Below the pieces are notes generated by a model. The model worked only from the letters and a program-made list of their open reading frames with translations. It searched no databases and was not told the origin of the DNA. The translations under genes and the position numbers were made by a program. Of a stretch of DNA of 31,321 nucleotides, positions 14,697 to 22,458 are shown piece after piece (the stretch's first letter is position 1; each line of letters starts with the position of its first letter). The stretch lies in assembly GCA_002315935.1 (NCBI GenBank), contig DCII01000056.1, positions 6,517 to 37,837 on the forward strand, written 5' to 3'. Source of the DNA: Ruminococcaceae bacterium UBA1730 (GTDB taxonomy: Bacteria > Bacillota > Clostridia > Oscillospirales > Acutalibacteraceae).

Positions 14697-14712
14697 GGTA
14701 GGAGGTGTGAAA

Positions 14713-16605
14713 ATGAAAAAGCCCGAAAACAATATTCCGCTTTATCTTTTTCACGAGGGAACAAATGCGAAGGCATATGAATATCTCGGAGCACATCCGT
14801 GCGAATGCAGTGAAAATGCTGTGACCTTCAGAGTATGGGCACCGAATGTAAAGTCTGCCTCGGTAGTCGGCGATTTCAACGGTTGGGACGGCGGCAGAAG
14901 CAGGATGAAAAAGATAAGTGACGGAGTTTGGGAATGCACGGTAAACGGTGTAAAGCAGTTTGATGCATATAAATTTCAGCTCGTTTCCGCAGACGGCAGA
15001 GAATATCTGAAAAGCGACCCCTATGCCTTCCATGCCGAAACAAGACCCGGCACAGCTTCGAAATATTACGGCAACCTGAATTTCAGTTGGACAGACAGAG
15101 GCTGGCTTCAGAAGAGAAAGAAAAAAAATATCTATGAGTCGCCCGTTAATATATATGAGGTTCATGCAGGCTCTTGGCAGTTATATGATGACGGCAATCC
15201 GCTTTCATACCGTGACCTTGCAGACAGGCTTATTCCCTATGTAAAAGAAATGGGATATACCCATATCGAATTGCTTCCGATTATGGAGCATCCGTTTGAC
15301 GGCTCATGGGGCTACCAAGTGACGGGTTATTTTGCACCGACCTCAAGATTCGGCACTCCCGATGACTTTGCATATTTTGTTGATAAGGCACATAATGAAG
15401 GAATCGGAATAATTCTCGACTGGGTTCCCGCTCATTTTCCGAAGGATTCCTTCGGATTATATGAGTTTGACGGCGGACCGTGCTATGAATATTCAGACCC
15501 GAAAAAGGGCGAGCATTATCAGTGGGGAACGAGAGTATTTGATTACGGCAAGCCGGAGGTTCAGAGCTTTCTTATGTCGAGTGCAATGCTCTGGATTGAA
15601 AAATATCATATTGACGGTCTGCGTGTTGATGCGGTTGCTTCAATGCTCTATCTTGATTATTGCAGGGAAGACGGAGAATGGACGCCGAATTGCTACGGAG
15701 GAAGAGAGAATCTCGAAGCGGTTGCATTCATCAAAAAGCTGAATGAAGCGATATTCCGTGAACACGGCGATGTGATGATGATAGCCGAAGAAAGCACCTC
15801 ATGGCCTATGGTCTCAAAGCCTACCTATCTCGGCGGTCTCGGATTTAATTTCAAATGGAATATGGGCTGGATGAATGACTGCCTCAGGTATTTTTCGCTT
15901 GACGGAATATTCAGAAAGTTCAATCACGATTGTCTCACTTTTTCATTTTTTTACGCATTTTCGGAGAATTTCGTGCTTCCGATTTCTCATGATGAGGTTG
16001 TTCACGGCAAATGCTCTCTGATAAATAAAATGCCCGGTACATACGAAGAAAAATTCGCAGGTGTCAGGTCATTTTTAGGGTATATGATGTCCCATCCCGG
16101 AAAAAAGCTTCTTTTCATGGGAAGCGAATTCGGTCAGTTCATTGAGTGGAATTATAAGCAGGAGCTTGACTGGCTTCTTCTTGATTATGAAGCACACAGG
16201 CAGATGAAAAAATATGTTGCCGACCTCAACGCTTTCTATCTGAAAAATCCTGCATTCTGGGAGATAGATTATGACTGGGAGGGCTTTTCGTGGATAGTCA
16301 GCGATGACAATGTAAATTCCGTTGTTGCGTATCAACGCAGGGATAAAGCGGAAAACGAAATAGCAGTCCTCTGCAATTTCACCAATGTTACAAGGCAAAA
16401 ATACAGAATCGGAGTTAAAAAACCGGGCACATACCGAGTTGTTTTCAGCTCATCCGCTCCCGAATACGGAGGAAGAAACGAAAGCACAGTCGGTTCTGTC
16501 AGAGCAAAGAAAATCCCCATGCACGGATGCGAATACAGCATTGAGCTTGATATTGAAGGTCTGAGCTGTATATATATAAAAAACACATCGAGAAAAAGCA
16601 AATGA
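14713..16605 (+). CDS. glgB: 1,4-alpha-glucan branching enzyme
   Basis: This enzyme cuts an alpha-1,4 glucan chain and rejoins it in an alpha-1,6 link, creating glycogen branches. The chosen start is the ATG at 14713 (MKKPENNIPLYLF), preceded by AGGAGGTG, giving 630 residues, the usual size. The N-terminal CBM48-like domain includes FRVWAPNVKSASVVGDFNGWDG. The GH13 barrel follows, with nucleophile D306 in DGLRVDAVASM, acid/base E359 in IAEEST and the transition-state stabilising motif PISHDEVVHG. The C-terminal beta domain includes NSVVAYQRRDK. It is the first gene of the glg operon and 30 bases ahead of glgC. It is cytoplasmic. A frame extending 23 codons upstream is rejected because it has no ribosome binding site and contains the leader hairpin. 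Confidence 0.97.
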   Translation: MKKPENNIPLYLFHEGTNAKAYEYLGAHPCECSENAVTFRVWAPNVKSASVVGDFNGWDGGRSRMKKISDGVWECTVNGVKQFDAYKFQLVSADGREYLKSDPYAFHAETRPGTASKYYGNLNFSWTDRGWLQKRKKKNIYESPVNIYEVHAGSWQLYDDGNPLSYRDLADRLIPYVKEMGYTHIELLPIMEHPFDGSWGYQVTGYFAPTSRFGTPDDFAYFVDKAHNEGIGIILDWVPAHFPKDSFGLYEFDGGPCYEYSDPKKGEHYQWGTRVFDYGKPEVQSFLMSSAMLWIEKYHIDGLRVDAVASMLYLDYCREDGEWTPNCYGGRENLEAVAFIKKLNEAIFREHGDVMMIAEESTSWPMVSKPTYLGGLGFNFKWNMGWMNDCLRYFSLDGIFRKFNHDCLTFSFFYAFSENFVLPISHDEVVHGKCSLINKMPGTYEEKFAGVRSFLGYMMSHPGKKLLFMGSEFGQFIEWNYKQELDWLLLDYEAHRQMKKYVADLNAFYLKNPAFWEIDYDWEGFSWIVSDDNVNSVVAYQRRDKAENEIAVLCNFTNVTRQKYRIGVKKPGTYRVVFSSSAPEYGGRNESTVGSVRAKKIPMHGCEYSIELDIEGLSCIYIKNTSRKSK

Positions 16606-16635
16606 TTCAAATTGACATAAAGGAGGACCATTAAA

Positions 16636-17850
16636 ATGGCAGTTAAACCCGAATGCATAGCAATGCTTCTTGCAGGCGGTCAGGGAAGCCGTCTCGGTAT
16701 TCTCACAAAGCAGATTGCAAAACCCGCAGTTCCCTACGGCGGAAAATACCGCATTATAGATTTCCCGCTTTCGAACTGCGTTAATTCAGGCATATACACG
16801 GTAGGTGTTCTTACGCAGTATCAGCCCCTTGAGCTTAACGATTATATCGGCAACGGTCAGCCGTGGGACCTTGACAGAGCCAACGGCGGCGTTCACATTC
16901 TTTCTCCCTATCAGCAGATAAAGGGAACCGAATGGTATAAAGGCACTGCAAATGCGATTTATCAGAATATCAATTTCATCGAGAGATATGACCCGGAATA
17001 TGTGCTCATTCTTTCGGGTGACCACATTTATAAGATGGACTACTCAAAGATGATTGATTTTCACAAGAAAAAGGAAGCGGACTGCACAATTGCAATGCTT
17101 GAGGTCCCCTGGGACGAAGCAAGCCGTTTCGGTCTTATGATTACCAATGAAGACGGCTCAATTGCGGAGTTCGAAGAAAAACCGAAAAATCCCAGAAGCA
17201 ACAAGGCTTCGATGGGCGTTTATGTTTTCAACTGGAAGAAGCTCCGCCAATATCTCATTGAAGACGAGGCAAATGAAGGCTCCGGCAACGATTTCGGCCA
17301 TGATGTTATTCCCGCAATGCACGAAAACGGCGAGAGAATGTTCGCTTATCAGTTTGACGGCTATTGGAAGGATGTCGGCACAATCAACAGCCTTTGGGAT
17401 GCAAACCTTGACCTTCTCAATCCGAAGGTTGACCTCAATCTTGATGATGACAGCTGGAAGATTTATTCAAGAAGTCCCGTCGCTCCGCCGCACTATATCG
17501 GCGACAATGCAAAGGTTGTCAATTCGATGATAACAGAGGGATGCGAAATCAAGGGCGATATTGATTTCTCCGTTCTTTTTGCGAATGTAACCGTTGAAGA
17601 GGGTGCAGAGGTCAGATATTCAATCGTCATGCCCGGCACGGTTATCAAAAAAGGAGCAGTTGTTCAGTATTCGATAGTTGCGGAAAATGCAGTTATTGAA
17701 GAAGGAGCGGTAGTCGGCGAAAGACCCGAAAATATGGAGGATATAGATGACTGGGGCGTTGCGGTAGTCGGAAGCGGCGTCAAGGTCGGAAGGGGAGCAA
17801 AGGTAGCTCCCAAAGCAATGGTTGACAGCGATGTCGGAGGTGAAGAATAA
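16636..17850 (+). CDS. glgC: Glucose-1-phosphate adenylyltransferase, catalytic subunit
   Basis: This enzyme makes ADP-glucose from glucose 1-phosphate and ATP, the committed step of bacterial glycogen synthesis. In 404 residues it has the nucleotide loop LAGGQGSRL (residues 12-20), KPAVPYGGKYRIIDFPLSNC, the metal-site motif SGDHIYKMDY with D129, and the sugar-phosphate lysine K182 in EEKPKNP. The C-terminal part has hexapeptide repeats of a left-handed beta helix (VEEGAEVRYSIVMPGTVIKKGAVV), used for assembly and allostery. AAGGAGG precedes the ATG. Its stop overlaps the glgD start as TAATG, so the two subunits are made together, as expected for the GlgC/GlgD heteromer of Firmicutes. Confidence 0.97.
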   Translation: MAVKPECIAMLLAGGQGSRLGILTKQIAKPAVPYGGKYRIIDFPLSNCVNSGIYTVGVLTQYQPLELNDYIGNGQPWDLDRANGGVHILSPYQQIKGTEWYKGTANAIYQNINFIERYDPEYVLILSGDHIYKMDYSKMIDFHKKKEADCTIAMLEVPWDEASRFGLMITNEDGSIAEFEEKPKNPRSNKASMGVYVFNWKKLRQYLIEDEANEGSGNDFGHDVIPAMHENGERMFAYQFDGYWKDVGTINSLWDANLDLLNPKVDLNLDDDSWKIYSRSPVAPPHYIGDNAKVVNSMITEGCEIKGDIDFSVLFANVTVEEGAEVRYSIVMPGTVIKKGAVVQYSIVAENAVIEEGAVVGERPENMEDIDDWGVAVVGSGVKVGRGAKVAPKAMVDSDVGGEE

Positions 17851-18962
17851 TGTCATCAAATAATGTTCTCGGAATCATCTTTTCAAACGCATATGACGAG
17901 CTTCTTCCTGAAATGACAACCTTCAGAACCATGGGTTCTGTTCCGTTTGCAGGTAGATACCGTCTTATAGATTTCCCGCTTTCGAATATGGTTAACGCAG
18001 GAATTCCGCAGGTCGGAATTATCACGAAGGCAAATTACCGTTCTCTCATGGATCATGTTGGAACGGGTAAGGCATGGGACCTTTCGAGAAAAAGAGACGG
18101 TATGACGATTCTTCCTCCGTTCAACACAACGGAAACGGGTATGTCAGTGAGCAAGCTTGATGCTCTTTACGGAAGCATTGATTATATTTCATCCTCGGAT
18201 AAGGAATATGTTCTTCTCACGGACTGCAATATTCTCGGAAGCATGGACTATGAGGATATGATAAACGCTCATGTCAAAAAGAATGCCGATATAACAATCG
18301 CTTATACTCACGGCGTTCCCAAGCAGGTAAATTATGCAACCGAATACGAATTCGGCGATGACGGAAGAATTGCTTCTTCAAGATTTGTCGGTAATTTCAA
18401 TATTGAAACGAATTATTCAATCAAGGTTATGGTTATCAGAAGGTCTCTTCTTGAAAGACTTCTTCAGGAGGCTCATGCCGCAAGAGTTGAAAACCTTGAA
18501 TCGCTTATCGCAATGCACCTTATTCATCTTCAGGTTTACGGCTATGAGCAGAAGGGCTATCTGCGTGTTCTTTCATCGCTTCAGGATTATTATGATGTCA
18601 GCCTTGAGCTTCTCAACCGTGAAAATATGAAACAGATTTTTCCGCAGGATAAGCCTGTATATACAAAAACAAGAGACCAGGTTCCTGCGTTTTACGGAAT
18701 AGGCTCCGATGTTAAGAATTCTCTTATCGCAGATGGTTGCCGCATTGAGGGTGAGGTTGAAAACTGCATTCTCTTCAGAGGCGTAACCGTTTCAAAGGGA
18801 GCAAAAATCAAGAATTCCATTATCATGCAGGGGTCATTTATCGGCGAAAATGCAAGCCTTAATTGTGTTATTCTTGATAAGTCTGTTGCAATAAAGCCCG
18901 GTAAGGCTATTTGCGGTGCAGACAATTTCCCGGTTTATGTCGGAAAAGAAATAGTTATCTGA
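17850..18962 (+). CDS. glgD: GlgD, regulatory subunit of glucose-1-phosphate adenylyltransferase
   Basis: The 370-residue protein is a paralogue of GlgC with the same fold but altered active-site residues. The start, NVLGIIFSNAYDELLPEMTT, replaces the GGQGSRL loop, and LTDCNILGSMDY (about 123-134) stands where GlgC has SGDHIYKMDY, so the catalytic aspartate motif is lost. GRYRLIDFPLSNMVNAGI is conserved. The C-terminal hexapeptide region is present (LIADGCRIEGEVENCILFRGVTV). In Firmicutes GlgD lacks or has little activity alone and raises the activity of GlgC in a mixed tetramer. It is coupled to glgC by TAATG overlap. The product is cytoplasmic. Confidence 0.95.
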   Translation: MSSNNVLGIIFSNAYDELLPEMTTFRTMGSVPFAGRYRLIDFPLSNMVNAGIPQVGIITKANYRSLMDHVGTGKAWDLSRKRDGMTILPPFNTTETGMSVSKLDALYGSIDYISSSDKEYVLLTDCNILGSMDYEDMINAHVKKNADITIAYTHGVPKQVNYATEYEFGDDGRIASSRFVGNFNIETNYSIKVMVIRRSLLERLLQEAHAARVENLESLIAMHLIHLQVYGYEQKGYLRVLSSLQDYYDVSLELLNRENMKQIFPQDKPVYTKTRDQVPAFYGIGSDVKNSLIADGCRIEGEVENCILFRGVTVSKGAKIKNSIIMQGSFIGENASLNCVILDKSVAIKPGKAICGADNFPVYVGKEIVI

Positions 18963-18978
18963 GGAAGTGGCGTTTCTT

Positions 18979-19542
18979 ATGTCATCGGAAAACAAGGTGT
19001 CAAAACAGGACATAATAACCTATGTGATTGCAGGAGTCGCTTTGATTTTGGCGTTGGTTGTTGTGCTTGCCAAGGTCGGGGTATTCGAAAAAGAAGAAGA
19101 AACAACAACGGCAGAGGTGGAAAGCACGGTTGTTGTTGTGAGCGAAACAATGGAAAACGGCGATGTAGTGTATTATACAATGCTTGAGCACTATGTCAGA
19201 CCTCATGTTTCGTCAAATTATGTTTATCCCGAAAAGGTGAAGCCCTCAACAACGAAGGGAACAACTACAACCACAAATCAGTTTGTTGAAGAAAGCAGAG
19301 CTGTTCAGGTAACAAACGAAAACGGAATTCCTCTTCTCAATGAGTGGGGAGAGCCTGTAACCGAGATTGAAGCTTATACGGTTGATGTCAACAAAAAAAC
19401 AACAAAGGTGCAGACAACGGCTTCTGCAACGAAGTCTGACGAAAATCAGACCTCGCAGAGTGCGGCTTCCAAGTCCGAGGCTCCCGTTGAAGAGGTAACA
19501 ACCTCTGCACCGAAGGAAAGCTCTGTGGCAGAGCAGGGATAA
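18979..19542 (+). CDS. Threonine-rich single-pass membrane protein within the glycogen operon
   Basis: I do not recognise this protein. The frame opens at a GTG (18967), but GAGGAAG at 18961-18967 fits the ATG at 18979 better, giving 187 residues. A short N-terminus (MSSENKVSKQD) precedes one membrane helix at about residues 11-33. The rest, presumably outside the cell, is low-complexity, with threonine/valine/glutamate-rich stretches (EEETTTAEVESTVVVVSE, STTKGTTTTTN), a more ordered centre around residues 58-75 and 100-130, and a Ser/Ala/Glu-rich end. The gene lies between glgD (16 bases upstream) and glgA (55 bases downstream) on the same strand and so is transcribed with them. Why a glycogen operon should contain an exported protein is unclear; it could simply be an insertion into the operon. 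Confidence 0.75.
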   Translation: MSSENKVSKQDIITYVIAGVALILALVVVLAKVGVFEKEEETTTAEVESTVVVVSETMENGDVVYYTMLEHYVRPHVSSNYVYPEKVKPSTTKGTTTTTNQFVEESRAVQVTNENGIPLLNEWGEPVTEIEAYTVDVNKKTTKVQTTASATKSDENQTSQSAASKSEAPVEEVTTSAPKESSVAEQG

Positions 19543-19597
19543 ATCCCGTCAGCCGCAGAATATATCAGCATTATTCAGATTGAAAGGAACGGATAAA

Positions 19598-21013
19598 ATG
19601 AAGGTTTTATATGTTTCGAGCGAAGCACTTCCCTTTGCCGCAAGCGGCGGACTTGCAGATGTTGCAGGCTCATTGCCGCAGGCACTCAAAAACAGAAAGG
19701 TCAACTGCCGTGTTGTTATGCCGCTCTATGGCACAATAAGCGACGAAATGAGAGCATCAATGACTTTCATAACAAGCATTATGGTTCCCGTTTCATGGCG
19801 AAGACAGTATTGCGGCGTTTTTGAAGCAAAGGCAGGCGGCGTTGTTTATTATCTTATAGATAACGAATATTATTTCAAGAGGAACACGCTCTACGGTCAC
19901 TATGATGACGGCGAGAGATTTGCTTTTTTCTCAAGAGCAGTTCTTGAAATTCTGCCATATATCGACTTCAAGCCCGATATAATCCATTGCAACGACTGGC
20001 AGAGTGCTCTTGTGCCCGTCTACTATTCAACCATGTATGCAAACCGTGAAGGCTATACGGGAATAAAAACCGTTCTTACCATTCACAATATTCAGTATCA
20101 GGGCATTTACGGCAAGGAAATTCTCGGCGATGTTTTCGGAATCGGCGAAGAAAATTCATCCCTTCTTGAATTCGGCGACTGCATTAACCTTATGAAGGGC
20201 GGTATCGAATGCTCAAACAGGGTAACAACCGTTTCAAATACATATGCGGGCGAAATTCTTGACCCGTGGTTCAGCCATGGACTTCATCCTATTCTCAAGG
20301 AGAGGAGCTATAAGCTCAGCGGAATTCTCAACGGCATTGATGTTAAGAATTATGACCCCGAAACGGATAACAACATTTTCGCTAATTATAACGCAAAGGA
20401 TTTTTCCGGCAAATATAAAAATAAAGCCGCTCTTCAGGAGATATTCGGTCTTCCCGTAAGAGAGGATGTGCCTGTTATCGGCATAGTTTCAAGACTTGTT
20501 GCCCATAAAGGCTTTGACCTTATCAAAAAAATTATGTGGGAGCTTCTCGATTCATCCGATATGCAGCTCGTTGTGCTCGGCTCGGGCGATTGGGAATATG
20601 AAGCATTTTTCAAGGAGATTGCGGCGGCATTCCCGTCAAAGGTAGGCCTTCGTGTCGGATTTATTCCCGACCTTGCAAGAAAAATCTATGCAGGCAGTGA
20701 TTTGTTCCTCATGCCCTCCAAGAGCGAACCCTGCGGACTTTCGCAGATGGTTGCTCTGCGTTACGGAACAATCCCCATCGTCAGAGAAACGGGAGGTCTC
20801 AAGGATACCATCACCGACAGCGGTGACGGCAAGGGCAACGGCTTCACCTTCAAGAGCTATGATGCCTATGATATGCTCGATGCAATAAGAAGAGCACTTT
20901 CGGCATATTCCGACAAAAAGAAATGGAACACTCTTGTTACCAGAGCACTCAAGTGTGATAACAGCTGGGGACGCTCCGCAAGGGAATATATCAGGCTTTA
21001 CGAGTCAATGTAA
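19598..21013 (+). CDS. glgA: Glycogen synthase (ADP-glucose)
   Basis: This enzyme transfers glucose from ADP-glucose to the non-reducing end of alpha-1,4 glucan. The ATG at 19598 (MKVLYVSSEALPF), preceded by GAAAGGAACGG, gives 471 residues, standard for family GT5. The N-terminal Rossmann domain includes ASGGLADVAGSLPQAL and DIIHCNDWQSALVPVYY. The C-terminal domain carries IVSRLVAHKGFDLI and the retaining GT signature SKSEPCGLSQMVALRYGTIPIVRETGGLKDT. Position 15-16 reads AS where the E. coli enzyme has KT in KTGGL, so the lysine known from the ADP-glucose site there is absent; the AS form is, to my memory, common in clostridial GlgA. It is the last gene of the operon and is followed by a bidirectional terminator. 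Confidence 0.96.
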   Translation: MKVLYVSSEALPFAASGGLADVAGSLPQALKNRKVNCRVVMPLYGTISDEMRASMTFITSIMVPVSWRRQYCGVFEAKAGGVVYYLIDNEYYFKRNTLYGHYDDGERFAFFSRAVLEILPYIDFKPDIIHCNDWQSALVPVYYSTMYANREGYTGIKTVLTIHNIQYQGIYGKEILGDVFGIGEENSSLLEFGDCINLMKGGIECSNRVTTVSNTYAGEILDPWFSHGLHPILKERSYKLSGILNGIDVKNYDPETDNNIFANYNAKDFSGKYKNKAALQEIFGLPVREDVPVIGIVSRLVAHKGFDLIKKIMWELLDSSDMQLVVLGSGDWEYEAFFKEIAAAFPSKVGLRVGFIPDLARKIYAGSDLFLMPSKSEPCGLSQMVALRYGTIPIVRETGGLKDTITDSGDGKGNGFTFKSYDAYDMLDAIRRALSAYSDKKKWNTLVTRALKCDNSWGRSAREYIRLYESM

Positions 21014-21019
21014 AAAAAG

Positions 21020-21069
21020 AAGGAGCTGTCGCATTCAACACTTTCTGCGTCTAAATGCGATAGTTCCTT
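21020..21069. terminator. Bidirectional terminator between glgA and the XRE gene
   Basis: AAGGAGCTGTCGCATT (21020-21035) pairs with AATGCGATAGTTCCTT (21054-21069), a 16-base stem with two G-T pairs. TTTT follows on the plus strand and CTTCTTTTTTT on the minus strand. It serves the two converging genes. Its TGTCGCATT arm and AAGGAAC edge resemble the hairpin at 1695-1740. Confidence 0.88.
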
Positions 21070-21084
21070 TTAGTGCGTATTGAT

Positions 21085-21732
21085 TTACTTTATCATTTCG
21101 AGCGGAATCGGCGGAAGCTTTTCAATGGTTGAGGAAAGAACCTTGTTTTCAACGGTCTGGACTATTGTTTTAAGAGCTTCGGGCATTGGCTTGTTTTCAA
21201 CGGGTTTTTTATTTTCTTCCATGTTTATCGTCTCCATTGAGGCATCCTCGAGCAGGTTGAGAAAAATCGGGCTGAGCTTGACTCTGCCGTCAACATAGAC
21301 CTTTCCTGCCCAGTTTGCAGGCAGATTACCTGCTTTTGCTTCAAGAAGAATTAACTTATATAACTGCGAAGCAATAAATTCATTGAATTCAAGTCCACGC
21401 TGTTTGCCGTCAACGGTAAGCTCCGAAACAACGGCTCCGATTGCTTTGAAAAGAGTTTTTCTCATCGGAAACGAATCCGTATGTTCGCTCTCGAAGAAAT
21501 AGTTGAAATCGTCAGAGCCAATACGGTCCGGTGCTCTGCCGAGAAGATAATCGCAGGTTACGCCGTAAAAATCAGCGGCTTTGATGAGGAAATTCTGTCC
21601 GCACTCACGAATTCCCTTTTCGTAATGAGAAAGAAGTGCCTGCGAAATTCCGAGCTTTGCGGCGGCTTCCTTCTGGCTCAACCCCTTTTCCTTTCTCAAT
21701 TCGCAGAGAATAACAGGAAAGCTTTTTTCCAT
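21085..21732 (-). CDS. XRE-family transcriptional regulator
   Basis: The 215-residue protein begins with a Cro/C1-type helix-turn-helix (about residues 6-62): LRKEKGLSQKEAAAKLGISQALLSHYEKGIRECG, followed by AADFYGVTCDYLLGR. The remaining 150 residues are not a domain I recognise. They are mostly helical to about residue 165, then a proline-rich C-terminus (PIPLEMIK). GAGGGG precedes the ATG at 21732. It faces the histidine phosphatase operon across 93 bases that hold overlapping divergent promoter-like sequences and the octamer palindrome TGTATACA, so it could control itself and that operon. This is an inference from position. There is no signal peptide, and it is a cytoplasmic DNA-binding protein. 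Confidence 0.88.
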   Translation of the reverse strand: MEKSFPVILCELRKEKGLSQKEAAAKLGISQALLSHYEKGIRECGQNFLIKAADFYGVTCDYLLGRAPDRIGSDDFNYFFESEHTDSFPMRKTLFKAIGAVVSELTVDGKQRGLEFNEFIASQLYKLILLEAKAGNLPANWAGKVYVDGRVKLSPIFLNLLEDASMETINMEENKKPVENKPMPEALKTIVQTVENKVLSSTIEKLPPIPLEMIK

Positions 21733-21746
21733 TTTTGTACCCCTCT

Positions 21747-21774
21747 TTTACAATTATGGGGGGCATTATATCAT
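21747..21774. promoter_or_regulatory. Overlapping divergent promoters of the XRE gene and the GH35 operon
   Basis: On the plus strand TTTACA (21747-21752) and TATCAT (21769-21774) are 16 bases apart. On the minus strand a perfect TATAAT occupies 21765-21770, with no convincing -35 box. The two -10 boxes overlap, so the two transcripts probably compete or share control. Confidence 0.4.
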
Positions 21775-21825
21775 AAATTATACGCTGTGTATACAACATA
21801 TAAGAATTATCCGACGGAGGAATCA

Positions 21826-22458
21826 ATGAAATCTTACACAATTTATCTTATCAGACACGGTCTGACAAACGAAAACAGAGAAGGAAAATATATCGGTCAC
21901 ATGGATGTTCCTGTTTGCGAGGACGGAATGGAAATGCTGAAAAACGCAAAGGAAGAAATGGTTTTCCCCTATGTTGAAGCTCTCTTTTGCAGTCCGCTTC
22001 AGAGATGTCAGCAAACCGCAAAAATATATTATCCCGACATGACACCTATAACGATTGACGGACTTAAGGAGCTGAATATGGGTGAATTCGAAGGAAGAAC
22101 CGCAGAGGAGCTGAAGGATAATCCTGTTTTTCAGAAGTGGCTTGCAGGCGAAAAGGGAGTTGAACCGCCATTCGGCGAGAGCAATGAAGCTTTCGGAAAA
22201 AGAATCTGCGAAAACTTTGAGAAAATCGTTGAGGGTCTGATGAAAACGGGTGTGACCGAATCCGCAATTATCACTCACGGCGGAGTTATTATGGCTTTGC
22301 TTGAGGCTTACGGCATTCCGGAGCTTCCAATGCACGAATGGTGGACAAAGAACGGTCACGGATATACTCTTAAAATCAATCCCTCGCTCTGGATGAGAGC
22401 AAGAAAATTTGAGGTTTTCAGCAGATTTCCTTATGAAAGAGAGGAATTACCTGACTGA
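21826..22458 (+). CDS. Histidine phosphatase family protein (phosphoglycerate mutase-like)
   Basis: The chosen start is the ATG at 21826 (MKSYTIYLIRHG) behind GGAGG, giving 210 residues; the open frame extends far upstream across the divergent promoter and is rejected there. The RHG motif is at residues 10-12, with H11 the phosphate-accepting histidine. The second catalytic histidine is H151 in IITHGGVIM. FCSPLQRCQQTAKIY and LKELNMGEFEGR are typical of the cofactor-dependent mutase-like phosphatases (the CobC/PhoE/GpmB group). The substrate cannot be decided from sequence. No cobalamin genes are nearby, and the stop overlaps the GH35 start (TGATG), which points to sugar metabolism. The product is cytoplasmic. 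Confidence 0.88.
   Translation: MKSYTIYLIRHGLTNENREGKYIGHMDVPVCEDGMEMLKNAKEEMVFPYVEALFCSPLQRCQQTAKIYYPDMTPITIDGLKELNMGEFEGRTAEELKDNPVFQKWLAGEKGVEPPFGESNEAFGKRICENFEKIVEGLMKTGVTESAIITHGGVIMALLEAYGIPELPMHEWWTKNGHGYTLKINPSLWMRARKFEVFSRFPYEREELPD

Noticed and set aside
14644..14712. An upstream extension of the glgB frame by 23 codons
   Set aside because: It has no ribosome binding site, covers the leader hairpin, and the internal ATG at 14713 is preceded by AGGAGGTG.
14624..14712. A riboswitch or T-box before glgB
   Set aside because: The leader is under 100 bases with only one short stem and none of the conserved motifs I know for these RNAs.
21481..21825. A long N-terminal extension of the histidine phosphatase frame
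   Set aside because: It is antiparallel to the XRE gene and its promoter; the RHG motif at residue 10 from the ATG at 21826 matches the family.
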